The notes: generated by a model not told the origin, from the letters alone. A stretch of DNA of 64,000 bases from Candidatus Rokuibacteriota bacterium (GCA_003220535.1 QHSU01000069.1:1-64000), one strand, 5' to 3'. Shown: positions 15,366 to 24,757, counted from the first letter of the stretch. Program-made: numbers and translations.

Positions 15366-17084
15366 CTAAACGGAGGACAGGCGCTCGTACATCCCGTGCA
15401 CGTCGGCGCCGTGGAAGCGCGCCACGTGGTTCGTGGGCGGCAGCGGCTCCGTGTAGAAGAACTCGGGCAGCTCGTCGTCCTTCTCGGTGAAGCCGGCGCG
15501 GCGGTTGAACTCGTACTCCAGCCGCAGCGCCTCGCGCCCCAGCGGCTCGAAGAAATCCTTGGTCAGGCTCGTCCCGTGAGCGGCGTTGATGGCGTTGACG
15601 AGGAACTCCGTGTTCGGGTTGGTCACGCTCATGCCGAAGATGCAGAGCCCTAGCGAGTCGTTCGCGGCCACCCGCGCCTGGTGGGCGAGGCTCTGCTCGA
15701 CGATCTGCTCGGCGGTCATCTCGCGGGTCTTGAGCCTCGGCAGATTGCCCGCCGTGTGGTCGGCGCCCTGCGCCGTCGCCATCATGGTGATCCCGGTGGC
15801 CTCGACCACGCGCGGGTCATAGGCGCTGATCGCCTGCTTCTTGATGACGGGGACGCGGCGGACTTTGTAGTGGGCGCCGACCCGCGCTGTCCCCTGCGCC
15901 CAGAGGCGCCCCTGCTCGGTGCCCCGGCGGATCTCGGCCATGCAGTCGGCCATGAACTTCACGTCGCCGAAGGCGCCGAGACCGGCTTCCATCAGCACGG
16001 CCAGGGTGGCCCCGAGCTCGATCGTGTCCACGCCGAGGTCGTTCGCGAGGAAGTTCATCTGGGCGAGGTCGTCGGGATCGCTCAGGCCGCAGTTGGTGCC
16101 GAGCAGGCCGAGCGTCTCGTACTCCACCGGCGAGACCACTTCCTTGCCGCTGGCGTCGACGTACACGTTGCTGCACTGGATCACGCAGCCCGGCATGCAG
16201 GCGTGCGTGTGCTCGCCGCCGCGCGAGACGTTGAGCTGGCTGATGTGGTCGCCGCCCATCTTGAACTTCTCGCCGCCGGCTACGTTGACCTGCTGGCCGG
16301 CGCTGAAGTTGCGCACGGGCAGCCCGCCCAGCGCGTTCTGGAGGTCGGCCATGCCCATGGTGCCGATCTTCTGGTAGAAGTTGGTGACCATCGAGTCGGC
16401 CAGCAGCATCTTGGCGTAGTCCTTGATGGCCGCGTTGACCTTCTTCCCATCCGTGAAGGGCGGGATCTTGTCGAGGTCGACCACGACCGCCTTGACCTTC
16501 TTCGAGCCCATCACCGCGCCCACACCGCCCCGCGCCGACAGCCGGGCCGGCCGGCCGTCCTTGTCGCTGAAGGCGATGCCCGCGAGTAGCCCCTGATATT
16601 CGCCGACGGGACCGCAGAGCGCGATCGTGACCTTCTTGCCGTACTTCTGGTGGAGCATCTCCTGGGCCTCGAAGTTGCCCTTGCCCAGATACGTCGCGGC
16701 GTCGTCGAAGTCGATGGTGCCGTCCTTCTTGAAGTGGATGACGACCCACTCCGCGGAGGCCCCGTGCAGCGTGAACCCGGCGACCTTCAGCTGGCCGAGC
16801 CCGTAGCTGAAGCTGCCGCCGCCGTTGGCTTCCTTGATGCCGCCCGTGAGGGGACTCTTGCAGCCCACGCTCGTGCGGTTGGCATTGGAGAAGCTCGTGC
16901 CGGCGAACGGGCCGGCCGAGAAGACGAGCGGGTTGGCGGGCGACAGTGGCTCGACGGTGGCGGCGCCCAGCTCGAGCAGCGTCTTGGCGATCAGATAGCG
17001 GCCCGCCCTGACGATCTCCTCGCCGTGCAGCTCCCGCTTGGTGACCGAGCGGCCAGTCAGGTCGATGTCGTAGTAGATCCGCAT
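15366..17084 (-). CDS. Aldehyde ferredoxin oxidoreductase family protein (tungsten/molybdenum pterin)
   Basis: The ATG at 17084 is preceded by CCAGGAGCG at a good distance and starts with MRIYYDIDLTG. The 572-residue protein has the AOR N-terminal pterin-binding domain (NRTSVGCKSPLTGGIKEANGGG, SARGGVGAVMGSKKVKAV) and four cysteines placed like the [4Fe-4S] ligands: CMPGCVIQC at about 293-302 and DSLGLCIFG at about 480. The first three are spaced CX3CX3C rather than the CX2CX3C of the archaeal enzymes. Members oxidise aldehydes or reduce acids with ferredoxin. No cofactor or ferredoxin gene is adjacent. An uncharacterised subgroup such as the YdhV type is likely. Substrate unknown. Confidence 0.88.
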   Translation of the reverse strand: MRIYYDIDLTGRSVTKRELHGEEIVRAGRYLIAKTLLELGAATVEPLSPANPLVFSAGPFAGTSFSNANRTSVGCKSPLTGGIKEANGGGSFSYGLGQLKVAGFTLHGASAEWVVIHFKKDGTIDFDDAATYLGKGNFEAQEMLHQKYGKKVTIALCGPVGEYQGLLAGIAFSDKDGRPARLSARGGVGAVMGSKKVKAVVVDLDKIPPFTDGKKVNAAIKDYAKMLLADSMVTNFYQKIGTMGMADLQNALGGLPVRNFSAGQQVNVAGGEKFKMGGDHISQLNVSRGGEHTHACMPGCVIQCSNVYVDASGKEVVSPVEYETLGLLGTNCGLSDPDDLAQMNFLANDLGVDTIELGATLAVLMEAGLGAFGDVKFMADCMAEIRRGTEQGRLWAQGTARVGAHYKVRRVPVIKKQAISAYDPRVVEATGITMMATAQGADHTAGNLPRLKTREMTAEQIVEQSLAHQARVAANDSLGLCIFGMSVTNPNTEFLVNAINAAHGTSLTKDFFEPLGREALRLEYEFNRRAGFTEKDDELPEFFYTEPLPPTNHVARFHGADVHGMYERLSSV

Positions 17085-17169
17085 GCCACGCTCCTGGTGG
17101 TTCGGTGCGATTGTGTCCCGAGTCGCAAAGTAAGGCGGCCGGCCGCCTCGTGTCAAATCGCTCGCCTGG

Positions 17170-17226
17170 TGCGGGGCCGCCGGCCATCGCGAGCCTGGGC
17201 CCCGCCGGCGAGGCGCGGCTTTAAGA
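17170..17226 (+). repeat. Dispersed GC-rich element, degenerate copy D
   Basis: GTGCGGGGCCGCCGG, then GGGCCCCGCCGGCGAGGCGC and GGCTTTAAGAGGAAG. It matches the order and spacing of copy A (7790-7852) with a few substitutions and small gaps, and keeps the CCCCGCC core and the GGCT-AAG-AGGA tail. It lies between the aldehyde oxidoreductase start and a small minus-strand frame, outside any convincing gene. Confidence 0.5.
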
Positions 17227-17241
17227 GGAAGCCGGCTGGAA

Positions 17242-17463
17242 CTAGCGACCGTGCCGCGGGCGGCGCGCCCATCGAGCCAATGCATAGAGGGCGATGGCCA
17301 CCACGACGACCAGGAGCAGCGCGCCCAACGATTGAATCAGCCAGCGCCCCAAGCTGCCTCCATCGTGACTTCGACCAACCCGGAGGGCAGGGGCGAAGTC
17401 GGCACCATGCCAGACCAACGCTGATTCCAATCGGCCGAAGGCGCGCCCGCGGCGCTCTCGCAC
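17242..17463 (-). CDS. Possible small single-pass membrane protein
   Basis: A 73-codon frame whose C-terminal half is a clean membrane helix (WLIQSLGALLLVVVVAIALYAL, about residues 41-62) followed by a basic tail RWARRPRHGR. The N-terminal half (rich in Arg and Gly) is not convincing, so the true start may be internal. It sits in the 523-base gap between the aldehyde oxidoreductase start and the PPOX gene. No family is recognised. The hydrophobic run is strong for a chance frame, but evidence is limited to that. Confidence 0.3.
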   Translation of the reverse strand: MRERRGRAFGRLESALVWHGADFAPALRVGRSHDGGSLGRWLIQSLGALLLVVVVAIALYALARWARRPRHGR

Positions 17464-17607
17464 GGAGCCCGCTCATACCCTCACCGCGGTCGGAGGAGAT
17501 TTGCGATCCGGTGTATCCCCCGATTGGCGGGAGGAAAATCACCGAAACGCCGGATCTGAAGGGCGAGCGGCGACGTGCCGGCATACGCGCTCGGGCATAC
17601 TGGTCGC

Positions 17608-17979
17608 GTGAGCGTGGCCGAGCTGGATCGGCATCGGTACTTGTGTCTGGCGACTGTCCGGCGAAACGGGAGCGAAGTACGGACGCCGGTCTGGTTCGCG
17701 TCGGCCGACGGCAAGCTCTACGTCTTCTCTGCGGGCAACTCGGGCAAGGTCAAGCGCCTTCGGCATTCATCGCGGGCGCGCGTCGCCCCGTGCGACGCGC
17801 GGGGCGGCGTCCGTGGTGACTGGCGAGAGGTGACCGCGCGCGTGGTCACCGACCGGAGGCTGATCGAGCGCGCGCACGACGCTCTGCGCGCGAAATACGG
17901 CTGGCAGCTCCGGATCCTCGACCTGTTCGCCCGGCTGGCGGGGCGCATCGAGCGCCGCGCATGGATCGAGATCGAGTAA
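17608..17979 (+). CDS. PPOX-class (F420-dependent type) flavin/deazaflavin oxidoreductase
   Basis: The 123-residue protein fits a split-barrel PPOX family member. It begins (GTG at 17608) with SVAELDRHRYLCLATVRRNG, continues with EVRTPVWFASADGKLYVFS and GNSGKVKRLRHSSRARVAP, and ends IERRAWIEIE. This pattern is typical of the subgroup called PPOX class F420-dependent oxidoreductases, which use F420 or FMN to reduce small molecules. Length is normal for the family. It precedes the SDR gene by 28 bases on the same strand, so they may be co-transcribed. Cofactor preference cannot be decided from sequence alone. Confidence 0.8.
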   Translation: MSVAELDRHRYLCLATVRRNGSEVRTPVWFASADGKLYVFSAGNSGKVKRLRHSSRARVAPCDARGGVRGDWREVTARVVTDRRLIERAHDALRAKYGWQLRILDLFARLAGRIERRAWIEIE

Positions 17980-18007
17980 GCTAGGGGCCCTCACGGGGGG
18001 TGACGCG

Positions 18008-18826
18008 ATGGACTTTGGGTTGCAGGGCAAGCATGCGCTCGTGACCGGAGGAAGCCTGGGCATCGGCAGGGCCATCGCCCTGGAGCTGGCCCGCGAAGGG
18101 GTCGAGGTGGCGATCGTGGCCCGCTCCAAGGATCAGCTGGAGACGACGGCGCGAGAGCTGGAAGCCAAGACGGGGCGGCGGATCATCCCGCTGGCGGCCG
18201 ACGTGACCAGCAAGGATCAGGTCGATCGCGCGGTCGCCCAGGCCGCCGAGCGGCTCGGCGGGCTGCACATTCTGGTGAACAGCGGCTCTCCGCCGGGAGG
18301 CTCGGCCACGGCGACCGGCCCCATCGAGACCGTCGTCGACGAGGACTTGCTGCACGACTTCAATGTGAAGTACGTGGGGGCGCTGCGCTGCGCCCGCGCC
18401 GCGATTCCCTACCTGAAGCAGCAGGGGTGGGGCCGCATCATCAATATCAGCGGCACGAACGCCCGCAATGCCGGCAATCTCAGCGGGGGCGCGCGCAACG
18501 GTTCGCTCGTGCACTTCACCAAGACCCTGGCCGTGCAGCTGGGCCGCTACGGGATCACGGTCAATTGCATCCACCCCGGCACGACCCGCACCGAGCGGAC
18601 CCCACGCCTGCTGGCCGCGCGCGCGGCCGAGCTGGGCATCACTGCGGAGGAAGTGGAAAAGCGCGACTTCGCCCACGACTCCCCACGCGGCAACGCCATC
18701 GGGCGCATGGTGGACGCGGCGGAGATCGCGTATCTCGCGGTCTTCCTCGCGTCCGACCGAGCCTGGGCGGTCACGGGCGAGCTGGTCGTGGCGACCGGCG
18801 GCGCCGGGCGAGCAGTGTACTACTAG
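18008..18826 (+). CDS. SDR-family protein lacking the catalytic Tyr and Lys
   Basis: The 272-residue protein has the Rossmann NAD(P) site TGGSLGIG (13-20), the ADVTS and NSGS segments and the catalytic-type serine (INISG, Ser148). Where the YxxxK motif should be, the sequence reads GGARNGSLVHFTK. Aligned on the following helix, the usual Tyr is Gly160 and the usual Lys is Asn164. The later PGTTRTERT segment is intact. It resembles a known subgroup of atypical 3-oxoacyl-ACP-reductase-like proteins with an ARN signature. It may bind cofactor without classical chemistry or use other residues. It follows the PPOX gene closely and converges with the MmgE/PrpD gene. Confidence 0.85.
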   Translation: MDFGLQGKHALVTGGSLGIGRAIALELAREGVEVAIVARSKDQLETTARELEAKTGRRIIPLAADVTSKDQVDRAVAQAAERLGGLHILVNSGSPPGGSATATGPIETVVDEDLLHDFNVKYVGALRCARAAIPYLKQQGWGRIINISGTNARNAGNLSGGARNGSLVHFTKTLAVQLGRYGITVNCIHPGTTRTERTPRLLAARAAELGITAEEVEKRDFAHDSPRGNAIGRMVDAAEIAYLAVFLASDRAWAVTGELVVATGGAGRAVYY

Positions 18827-18866
18827 AGCCGGCCCGAGCAGGTGTCGGCAAATTCAATGGGTTCGA

Positions 18867-18952
18867 GCGCCGGCCTTGCCGGCGCCACGATCGACGCCCC
18901 GCCGAGGAGGACCGGTGGGGGGCATTCGGGGGGAGCGGCGCGCTCCCCCCGA
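18867..18952. terminator. Two hairpins between convergent genes (bidirectional terminator)
   Basis: GCGCCGGC (18867-18874) pairs with GCCGGCGC (18878-18885). A second, stronger stem pairs TCGGGGGGAGCG (18926-18937) with CGCTCCCCCCGA (18941-18952) across a 3-base loop. They fill the 209-base gap between the SDR and MmgE/PrpD stops. There is no T tract. Otherwise the gap holds nothing gene-like. Confidence 0.55.
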
Positions 18953-19035
18953 TGCTCAATCAAATTGGCGCGCCGACCGCGCCCCGATTCGACCCCGAGG
19001 GTTACCGCGCGAGCGGCGCCGCTCCCCGCGATGTT

Positions 19036-20391
19036 CTAGGGACGCACGAGCACGTCGAGGACCGCGCCGATGCGCGGCGCCTCGTCGAGGTGCCACAACG
19101 CGTGCACGGCGGCGTTCACCCGCGCGTCGCCGAGGACGTCCACCGAGAGGTCGCGGAACTTCGTTTCCACGTCGGCGTCCGTCATCGGGTTTCGAGCATG
19201 GCCCTTCGGGTACGTGGCCTGCTCCGTGAACCGCTGCCCGGAACGGGTGACCACGTCGATTCGAGACTGCAGCTCCTGAGGGAAGTGTCGCGTGAACTCC
19301 GAGCTCTCGGCGACGCGGATGCGATTCATGAGAGGCCGCAGGCTCGGATCCAGGTAGTGCTGAGGCTCGAAGCTCGCGGGGGTGAGGCGACCGTCCCGCA
19401 GCGCGACGGCGAGCATGTACGGCAAGCTGTGGTCGGCGGTTTCCCGCGTCCTCGGGTCCCACTTCGCGGGCTCGCTTCCGATCTCGCTGTAGGCCATCGC
19501 GTAGATCTGGACGTCGATGGCTTCGATCTCCTCCGTTCTCACCTTGCCTCGGAGGGCCAGCGCCATCGCCAGCGGCGCCTGCGCGTGATACTCGGCCGCG
19601 AAGAATTTGAAGTTCGTGCGCTCGATGGCGAAGGGCCGGCCGCGACCGCCGAGGGCGCCGATCTCGAACGGCCCCGTCACTTGCTCGAAGAGGCCGTGAC
19701 GGCCCTCGAAGGCGGCCGTCGGTCCGGTCATGCCCTCCTGGGCGAGCTGCGCCGCGAACAGCCCGGCCTTCGCGGCCGCCGCCGTCGCGCAGCCCTTCCA
19801 CATCGCGAGCTCGCCGGCGCGCGTTTGCCGCGTGGCCACGTTCGCGCTCGCCGCGATGGCGATCGCGTTGGCCATCTGAGCGGCGGAGAGGCCGAGCAGG
19901 CGTCCGGCCCCGGCCGCCGACGCCGGCGCGATGAAGACGCCCTGGTCCCAGCCGCGGTCGCGCAACGACACCTGGTCGGCCAGGGCGCCGAACACCTCGT
20001 AGCCGGCGACGGTCGCCAGCACGAGGTCCTTCCCCGACGCGGCCTGGAGCTCGGCCGCGGCCAGAAGAGCGCCGAGCATGTCGCTGGGATGGCCGGAGCC
20101 ACGCGCGATGTACGTGTCGTTGGCGTCGAGGAACCGGATCATGACCGAGTTGGCGAAGGCCGCGGCTTCTGGTGTCGTCGGCCGGCCCTCGCCCAGGAGC
20201 CGCGCCGCCGGCGTGCCGCTCGGGGCCACCCGGCGCGCGATGATAGCGGGCTCGCTGCCATAACCTCCCATGGCGCAGCCCAGCGAGTCGAGGATGTGGC
20301 GTTTCGCCTCCTGGACGGTGCGGGGGCCCAGATCCTCGTAGCGGAGCGAGGTGACGTAGCCCGACAGCGTTTCGGTCGTCGTGTCCATCAC
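19036..20391 (-). CDS. MmgE/PrpD family protein
   Basis: The 451-residue protein has the features of the MmgE/PrpD fold (2-methylcitrate dehydratase, cis-aconitate decarboxylase and relatives): an N-terminal helical domain with AKRHILDSLGCAMGGYGSEP, the conserved DANDTYIARGSGHPSDMLGALLA, then TRQTRAGELAMWKGCATAAAAKAGLFAA, and a C-terminal domain with TRETADHSLPYMLAVAL. Length matches the family. It is encoded 31 bases downstream of a quinone oxidoreductase gene and presumably shares its promoter. Without the rest of the methylcitrate cycle nearby, substrate cannot be named; a hydratase or decarboxylase for a small di- or tricarboxylate is most likely. Confidence 0.9.
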   Translation of the reverse strand: MMDTTTETLSGYVTSLRYEDLGPRTVQEAKRHILDSLGCAMGGYGSEPAIIARRVAPSGTPAARLLGEGRPTTPEAAAFANSVMIRFLDANDTYIARGSGHPSDMLGALLAAAELQAASGKDLVLATVAGYEVFGALADQVSLRDRGWDQGVFIAPASAAGAGRLLGLSAAQMANAIAIAASANVATRQTRAGELAMWKGCATAAAAKAGLFAAQLAQEGMTGPTAAFEGRHGLFEQVTGPFEIGALGGRGRPFAIERTNFKFFAAEYHAQAPLAMALALRGKVRTEEIEAIDVQIYAMAYSEIGSEPAKWDPRTRETADHSLPYMLAVALRDGRLTPASFEPQHYLDPSLRPLMNRIRVAESSEFTRHFPQELQSRIDVVTRSGQRFTEQATYPKGHARNPMTDADVETKFRDLSVDVLGDARVNAAVHALWHLDEAPRIGAVLDVLVRP

Positions 20392-20422
20392 GGCCCTTGC
20401 CCGAGAGCGCTCGGCTCTCGTG

Positions 20423-21394
20423 TCACGGAACCAGGATCAATTTCCCCGTCGACTGCCGCGACTCGAGATAGCGATGGGCGTCGGCCGCCTGCGCCAGCGG
20501 GAACGTCTTGCCGATGTGCACCTTGAGCCGCCCGTCGCGCATGAGGGCGAAGCAGCGCTCGGCGCTCTCGCGCGTCTTGTCGGGAAAGCCTCGCGTCAGC
20601 GTCGGCAACGAAAAGGCGCTCACCTTCTGCGACTTCGGCGAGAGCATCGAGACGTTGAGGGGATCCGGAGCCCCGCCCGCGCGCCCGTAGAGGACGAGGT
20701 GGCCGAAGGGCGCCAGGCAGCGCAGCCCCTCTTCGAACGTCGGCTTGCCGACCGCGTCGAGAATGAGGTCCACGCCCCGATCGTCGGTCAGGCGCATGAC
20801 CTCGTCCGCGAACTTTCCCCCGGCGTAGTTGATGATCGTGTCGGCGCCGTTCTCCTTGACGAGCCCCGCCTTGGCGTCATTCGACACCGTCCCGAACACG
20901 CGAGCGCCGGCCACCTTGGCGAGCTGAACGGCGGCGAGCCCGACGCCGCCCGCGGCCGAGTGGACGAGGACGCTCCGGCCCGGCCCAGTCGAGTCGGCTG
21001 TGTGAAGCAGGTGATACGCGGTCAGCGCCTGGATCAGAAACGCCGCGCCGTCGGTGAAGCTCACGAAGTCCGGAAGCGGAACGACCATGAACGCGGGAGA
21101 CACGCAGTACTCCGCGTACGCCCGACTGGTGAACGCGGCGACGCGCATCCCCGGCTGGAGGTTCGTCACGCCGTCGCCGACCGCTTCGATCACGCCCGCC
21201 GCCTCCATGCCGGGTGAGTCGGGGAGCCGGGGCTTCACCGTGTACGTGCCCTGGCGAAAGCGCGTGTCCGCGAAGTTCACGCCGATCGCATGGTTCTTGA
21301 TCAGGACCCCGCCGGGGCGCACGTCCGGTCTGGGGATGTCCGCCTGGGCCAGCACCTCGGGACCACCCGTCTGCGCGAAGACGATCGCTTTCAT
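20423..21394 (-). CDS. Quinone oxidoreductase (zinc-free MDR, NADPH type)
   Basis: The ATG at 21394 follows AAGGAGGAG and opens with MKAIVFAQTGGPEVL. The 323-residue protein shows the QOR signature: IKNHAIGVNFADTRFRQGTY, LPDSPGMEAAGVIEAVGDGV, and the nucleotide site VHSAAGGVGLAAVQLAK. It lacks the zinc-ligand cysteines of the alcohol dehydrogenases. Such proteins reduce quinones or enones with NADPH. It leads a two-gene unit with the MmgE/PrpD gene. No regulator is adjacent on this strand. Confidence 0.9.
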   Translation of the reverse strand: MKAIVFAQTGGPEVLAQADIPRPDVRPGGVLIKNHAIGVNFADTRFRQGTYTVKPRLPDSPGMEAAGVIEAVGDGVTNLQPGMRVAAFTSRAYAEYCVSPAFMVVPLPDFVSFTDGAAFLIQALTAYHLLHTADSTGPGRSVLVHSAAGGVGLAAVQLAKVAGARVFGTVSNDAKAGLVKENGADTIINYAGGKFADEVMRLTDDRGVDLILDAVGKPTFEEGLRCLAPFGHLVLYGRAGGAPDPLNVSMLSPKSQKVSAFSLPTLTRGFPDKTRESAERCFALMRDGRLKVHIGKTFPLAQAADAHRYLESRQSTGKLILVP

Positions 21395-21914
21395 CCTCTC
21401 CTCCTTGGCCGGCCCGACTGTGCATGCGCGCGCGAGCTCTCGCAAGGGGAAATTGTCGGCGGGAGCCGGTCCCGGTCGTGGGACCCGTCGACGCCTCTTT
21501 CAGACGGCCCGCAACGCCGGCGGAGGGATCGAGGTGGCGGCAGTCGTTCTCGAGCCGCTTCTGCATCAACGCCGCCTCGATGCTGAGCTCCAGGTAGGCG
21601 GGGTCCGGCAAAGTCGCGGCAGAAGATCCTGGACTTACGATTCCCGGAGAGACGGATCGCGGTCCGATGAACCTGGTTCGTTGATGCCAGTACACGGGAG
21701 CGACATTGGCCACAAACGGACCACGAGATTTCGGAAGGTGTCGAAGCTCAGAACTCGCGGGGTGGCTGACGTGATGGCTTCCAGTTTTCACCAGAGCATC
21801 CGAGCGGCGATTCCAGACTGTCCCGCCCGCCGTCGGCCGATAACTTGACGAATGCGGCGTTTCTCGTGTTATCTCTCGTTCAACGCAGCGCGAATCGCCT
21901 GGCGATTGACCGCG
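21395..21914. other. Intergenic region, no convincing gene
   Basis: This 520-base gap separates the divergent quinone oxidoreductase and hybrid kinase genes. All frames look like chance. I see no tRNA, long hairpin or known motif. It likely holds two promoters, and the AT-richer stretch at about 21840-21915 (ataacttgacgaatg...) contains a TTGACG that could serve the kinase gene. Confidence 0.4.
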
Positions 21915-24740
21915 ATGGCCACCAAATCGATCAGCCACGTTCGAGTCCCGGACTGGCCGCCGCCCGTCCGTTACGCCGTTGCCCTGGGCGTCACCGCGGT
22001 GGCGGTCGCCTTGCGCGGCGTGTTGACGGGGCTATGGGGCCACGACCAGCCGTTCATAACGTTCTTTCCCGCCGTCGTGGTGAGCGCGTGGGCGGGCGGG
22101 TTCTGGCCGGGCATGCTCACGACCGTGCTCTGCGCGGCGGCGGCTGACTACTTCTGGCTGCCGCCGCTCTACGGCTTCAGAGTGCTGGGGCTCGGTGAGG
22201 CCGTCGCCCTTCTGCTCTTCGTCGGCATCGGCGCCCTGATCAGCGGCCTCAGCGAGACGATGCATCGCGGACGCCGGCGGCTCGAGAGCTTTCTCGAGAG
22301 CCTCGACGACGGCTTCATCGTGTTCGATCGGGGCGGACGCTGCCGGTACGTCAACGACAGGTCCGCCGGCCTGCTCCGGCAGACCACATCATCGATCGGC
22401 GGCAAGACTCTCTGGGAGGTGTTTCCCGACATCGTCGGGACCGAGATCGACCCGCGCGTGCGGCAGGCGCTGGAGGCCCACACGGCCGTCGAGTTCGAGA
22501 CCTTCTCGCGGGCGGCGGGGCGATGGTTGAGGACTCGGATTCTCCCGACGCCCGACGGCCTCTCGGTCTTTTTCGAAGACACCACCGACCGAAAGCGTGC
22601 CGAGGAGGCCTCGCTGCAGCTTGCCGCCATCGTCCGGTCATCCGACAATGCCATCGTCGGCAAGGATCTCGACGGAGTCGTCACCGCGTGGAACCCGGCG
22701 GCCGAGCGATTGTTCGGCTTCACGGCGCCGGAAGCGATCGGGCGGTCCATCACGATGATCATTCCAGCCGACCGCCGGGCCGAGGAAGACGAGGTGCTGA
22801 GACGACTTCGGCGGGGGGAGTCGATCGACCACTTCGAGACTGTGCGCGTCCGCAAGGACGGGACGCTCGTCGATATCTCGCTGACGGTGTCGCCGATCAA
22901 GGACGCCAGCGGCCGCATCGTCGGCGCCTCCAAGATCGCGAGGGACATTGGAGAGCGCAAGCGGGCCGAGGAGGAGCGAGCTGCGCTGCTGGCTGCCGAG
23001 CAAGCGGCGCGGGCGCGGGCCCAGCTGTCCGAGCGTCGGGCCACCATCCTGGCCGAGGCGAGCGGTGTGCTGGCCTCCTCGCTCGACTCCGCCACGACCT
23101 TGCGGACGGTAGCCCGACTGATCGTTCCCGCGTTCGCGGACTGGTGCATCGTCGATCTCGTGTCGCGCGACAACGCGCTGGAGCGCGTCGCAGTGGCTGC
23201 CGCCGATCCTCGCACGGAGGCGTTGCTGTCCCAGCTTCAGCGATACGCACCGGAGTGGACATCGCCGCAGCCGGCCGCGCAGGCGCTCCGCTCCTGGAAG
23301 CCGGTCCTGTTCCCGGAAGTCACCGAGGAGACATTGGTTTCGACCGCCCGAGACGGCGATCACCTGGCACTCATGCGGCGGCTCAACCCGCGATCGGCCA
23401 TCGCCGTCCCGCTGGTGACGCGTCAGCGCATCGTCGGCGCCATCACGCTCGTGAGAACGACGCCCGGACATCCCTACGATGCCGCCGACGTCGCGATGGC
23501 GGAGGAGCTGGCGCGTCGGGCGGCGCAGGCCGTCGATAACGCGACCCTCTACAGCGAGGCGGAGCAGGCCCGAGGGCAGGCGGAAAGCGCCAACCGGGCG
23601 AAGGACGTGTTCCTCGCGGTGCTCTCGCACGAGCTGCGGACACCGATGAACGCGGTGTACGGGTGGGCGCGAATGCTCCAGATGGGGCAGATCGACGTGG
23701 CGACGACGCCCCGCGCCCTGGACGCGATCGTGCGGAACTCGCATGTCCAGCTCCAGCTGATCGACGACCTGCTCGACGTCTCCCGCATCATCAGCGGCAA
23801 GATGCGGCTCGACATCCGTCCAGTGGATCTTCCGCGTGTGCTGGAGGCGGCGCTCGACGCGGTGCGGCCGGCGGCCGAAGCCAAGAGGCTCGAGCTCCAG
23901 TCGCTCATCGATCCGAGCGCGGGACCGCTCAACGGCGACCCGGACCGGCTGCAGCAAGTGGCATGGAACCTCCTGATGAACGCCGTCAAATTTACGCCCA
24001 AGGGCGGCCGGATCCAGCTCATCCTTCAACGCGTGAACTCGCACCTCGAGATCGTCGTCAGCGACAGCGGCGTCGGCATCCCCCGGGACGTGTTGCCGTT
24101 CGTCTTCGACCGATTCCGACAGGCCGACAGCGGGAGCACACGAACCCAGGCTGGTCTCGGCATCGGCCTCGCCCTGGTGCGTCACCTCACCGAGCTGCAC
24201 GGCGGCTCCGTCACCGCCGAGAGCGCCGGTGAAGGCCAGGGCGCGACGTTCCGCGTGAAGCTGCCGCTCGTGGCCGCGAGCGGCGAAGGGCCGATCGACC
24301 GCGTCCACCCCACCGCGGGGAGGCTGACGCCGGCGTACCGCGGCCCGTCGCTGCGCGGCCTGCGCGTGCTCGTCGTGGACGACGATCCTGATGCCCTCGA
24401 GCTGATCGCGACGATCCTGAGACGGGCCGAGGCGGACGCCATGCCTTGCTCGTCGCCTCCCGAGGCGCTGGCACTGCTCCACTCGTGGAAGCCTCACGTG
24501 CTCCTGTCGGATATCGAGATGCCCGGGGAAGACGGATACTCCCTGATCCGCAAGGTCCGCGCGCTGGACGGGTCGGAAGGGAAGATCCCGGCGGTCGCGC
24601 TGACCGCCTACGGAAGGCCGGAAGACCGGGTGCGCTCGCTGTCGGCCGGCTACAGCATGCACGTGCCGAAGCCGGTCGATCCCGTCGAGCTCGGCGTGAT
24701 CGTGGCCAACCTCGCGGGCCGATCGTTCGAGGCGCGGTAG
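21915..24740 (+). CDS. Hybrid sensor histidine kinase (DUF4118-PAS-PAS-GAF-HisKA-HATPase-REC)
   Basis: The ATG at 21915 (MATKSISHV) is preferred; the frame is open further upstream. Residues about 15-120 form a KdpD-like four-helix DUF4118 membrane domain (ITFFPAVVVSAWAGGFWPG). PAS domains follow at about 130-230 and 235-350 (NAIVGKDLDGVVTAWNPAAERLFG), then a GAF domain at about 375-520. HisKA has VFLAVLSHELRTPMNAVYGW with the phospho-His near residue 572, and the ATPase has NLLMNAVKFTPKGG (about 685), DSGVGIP and GLGIGLALV. A receiver (VLVVDDDPDA, LLSDIEMPGEDG) ends the protein. No separate regulator gene is adjacent. NagZ follows by 17 bases, so the kinase may be tied to cell-wall turnover. 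Confidence 0.92.
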   Translation: MATKSISHVRVPDWPPPVRYAVALGVTAVAVALRGVLTGLWGHDQPFITFFPAVVVSAWAGGFWPGMLTTVLCAAAADYFWLPPLYGFRVLGLGEAVALLLFVGIGALISGLSETMHRGRRRLESFLESLDDGFIVFDRGGRCRYVNDRSAGLLRQTTSSIGGKTLWEVFPDIVGTEIDPRVRQALEAHTAVEFETFSRAAGRWLRTRILPTPDGLSVFFEDTTDRKRAEEASLQLAAIVRSSDNAIVGKDLDGVVTAWNPAAERLFGFTAPEAIGRSITMIIPADRRAEEDEVLRRLRRGESIDHFETVRVRKDGTLVDISLTVSPIKDASGRIVGASKIARDIGERKRAEEERAALLAAEQAARARAQLSERRATILAEASGVLASSLDSATTLRTVARLIVPAFADWCIVDLVSRDNALERVAVAAADPRTEALLSQLQRYAPEWTSPQPAAQALRSWKPVLFPEVTEETLVSTARDGDHLALMRRLNPRSAIAVPLVTRQRIVGAITLVRTTPGHPYDAADVAMAEELARRAAQAVDNATLYSEAEQARGQAESANRAKDVFLAVLSHELRTPMNAVYGWARMLQMGQIDVATTPRALDAIVRNSHVQLQLIDDLLDVSRIISGKMRLDIRPVDLPRVLEAALDAVRPAAEAKRLELQSLIDPSAGPLNGDPDRLQQVAWNLLMNAVKFTPKGGRIQLILQRVNSHLEIVVSDSGVGIPRDVLPFVFDRFRQADSGSTRTQAGLGIGLALVRHLTELHGGSVTAESAGEGQGATFRVKLPLVAASGEGPIDRVHPTAGRLTPAYRGPSLRGLRVLVVDDDPDALELIATILRRAEADAMPCSSPPEALALLHSWKPHVLLSDIEMPGEDGYSLIRKVRALDGSEGKIPAVALTAYGRPEDRVRSLSAGYSMHVPKPVDPVELGVIVANLAGRSFEAR

Positions 24741-24757
24741 CGCAGGCCCTTCGGCGA

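Noticed and set aside
24446..24757. N-terminal extension of NagZ overlapping the hybrid kinase
   Set aside because: NagZ homology begins at the GTG at 24758 and the extension is out of frame with the kinase receiver domain.
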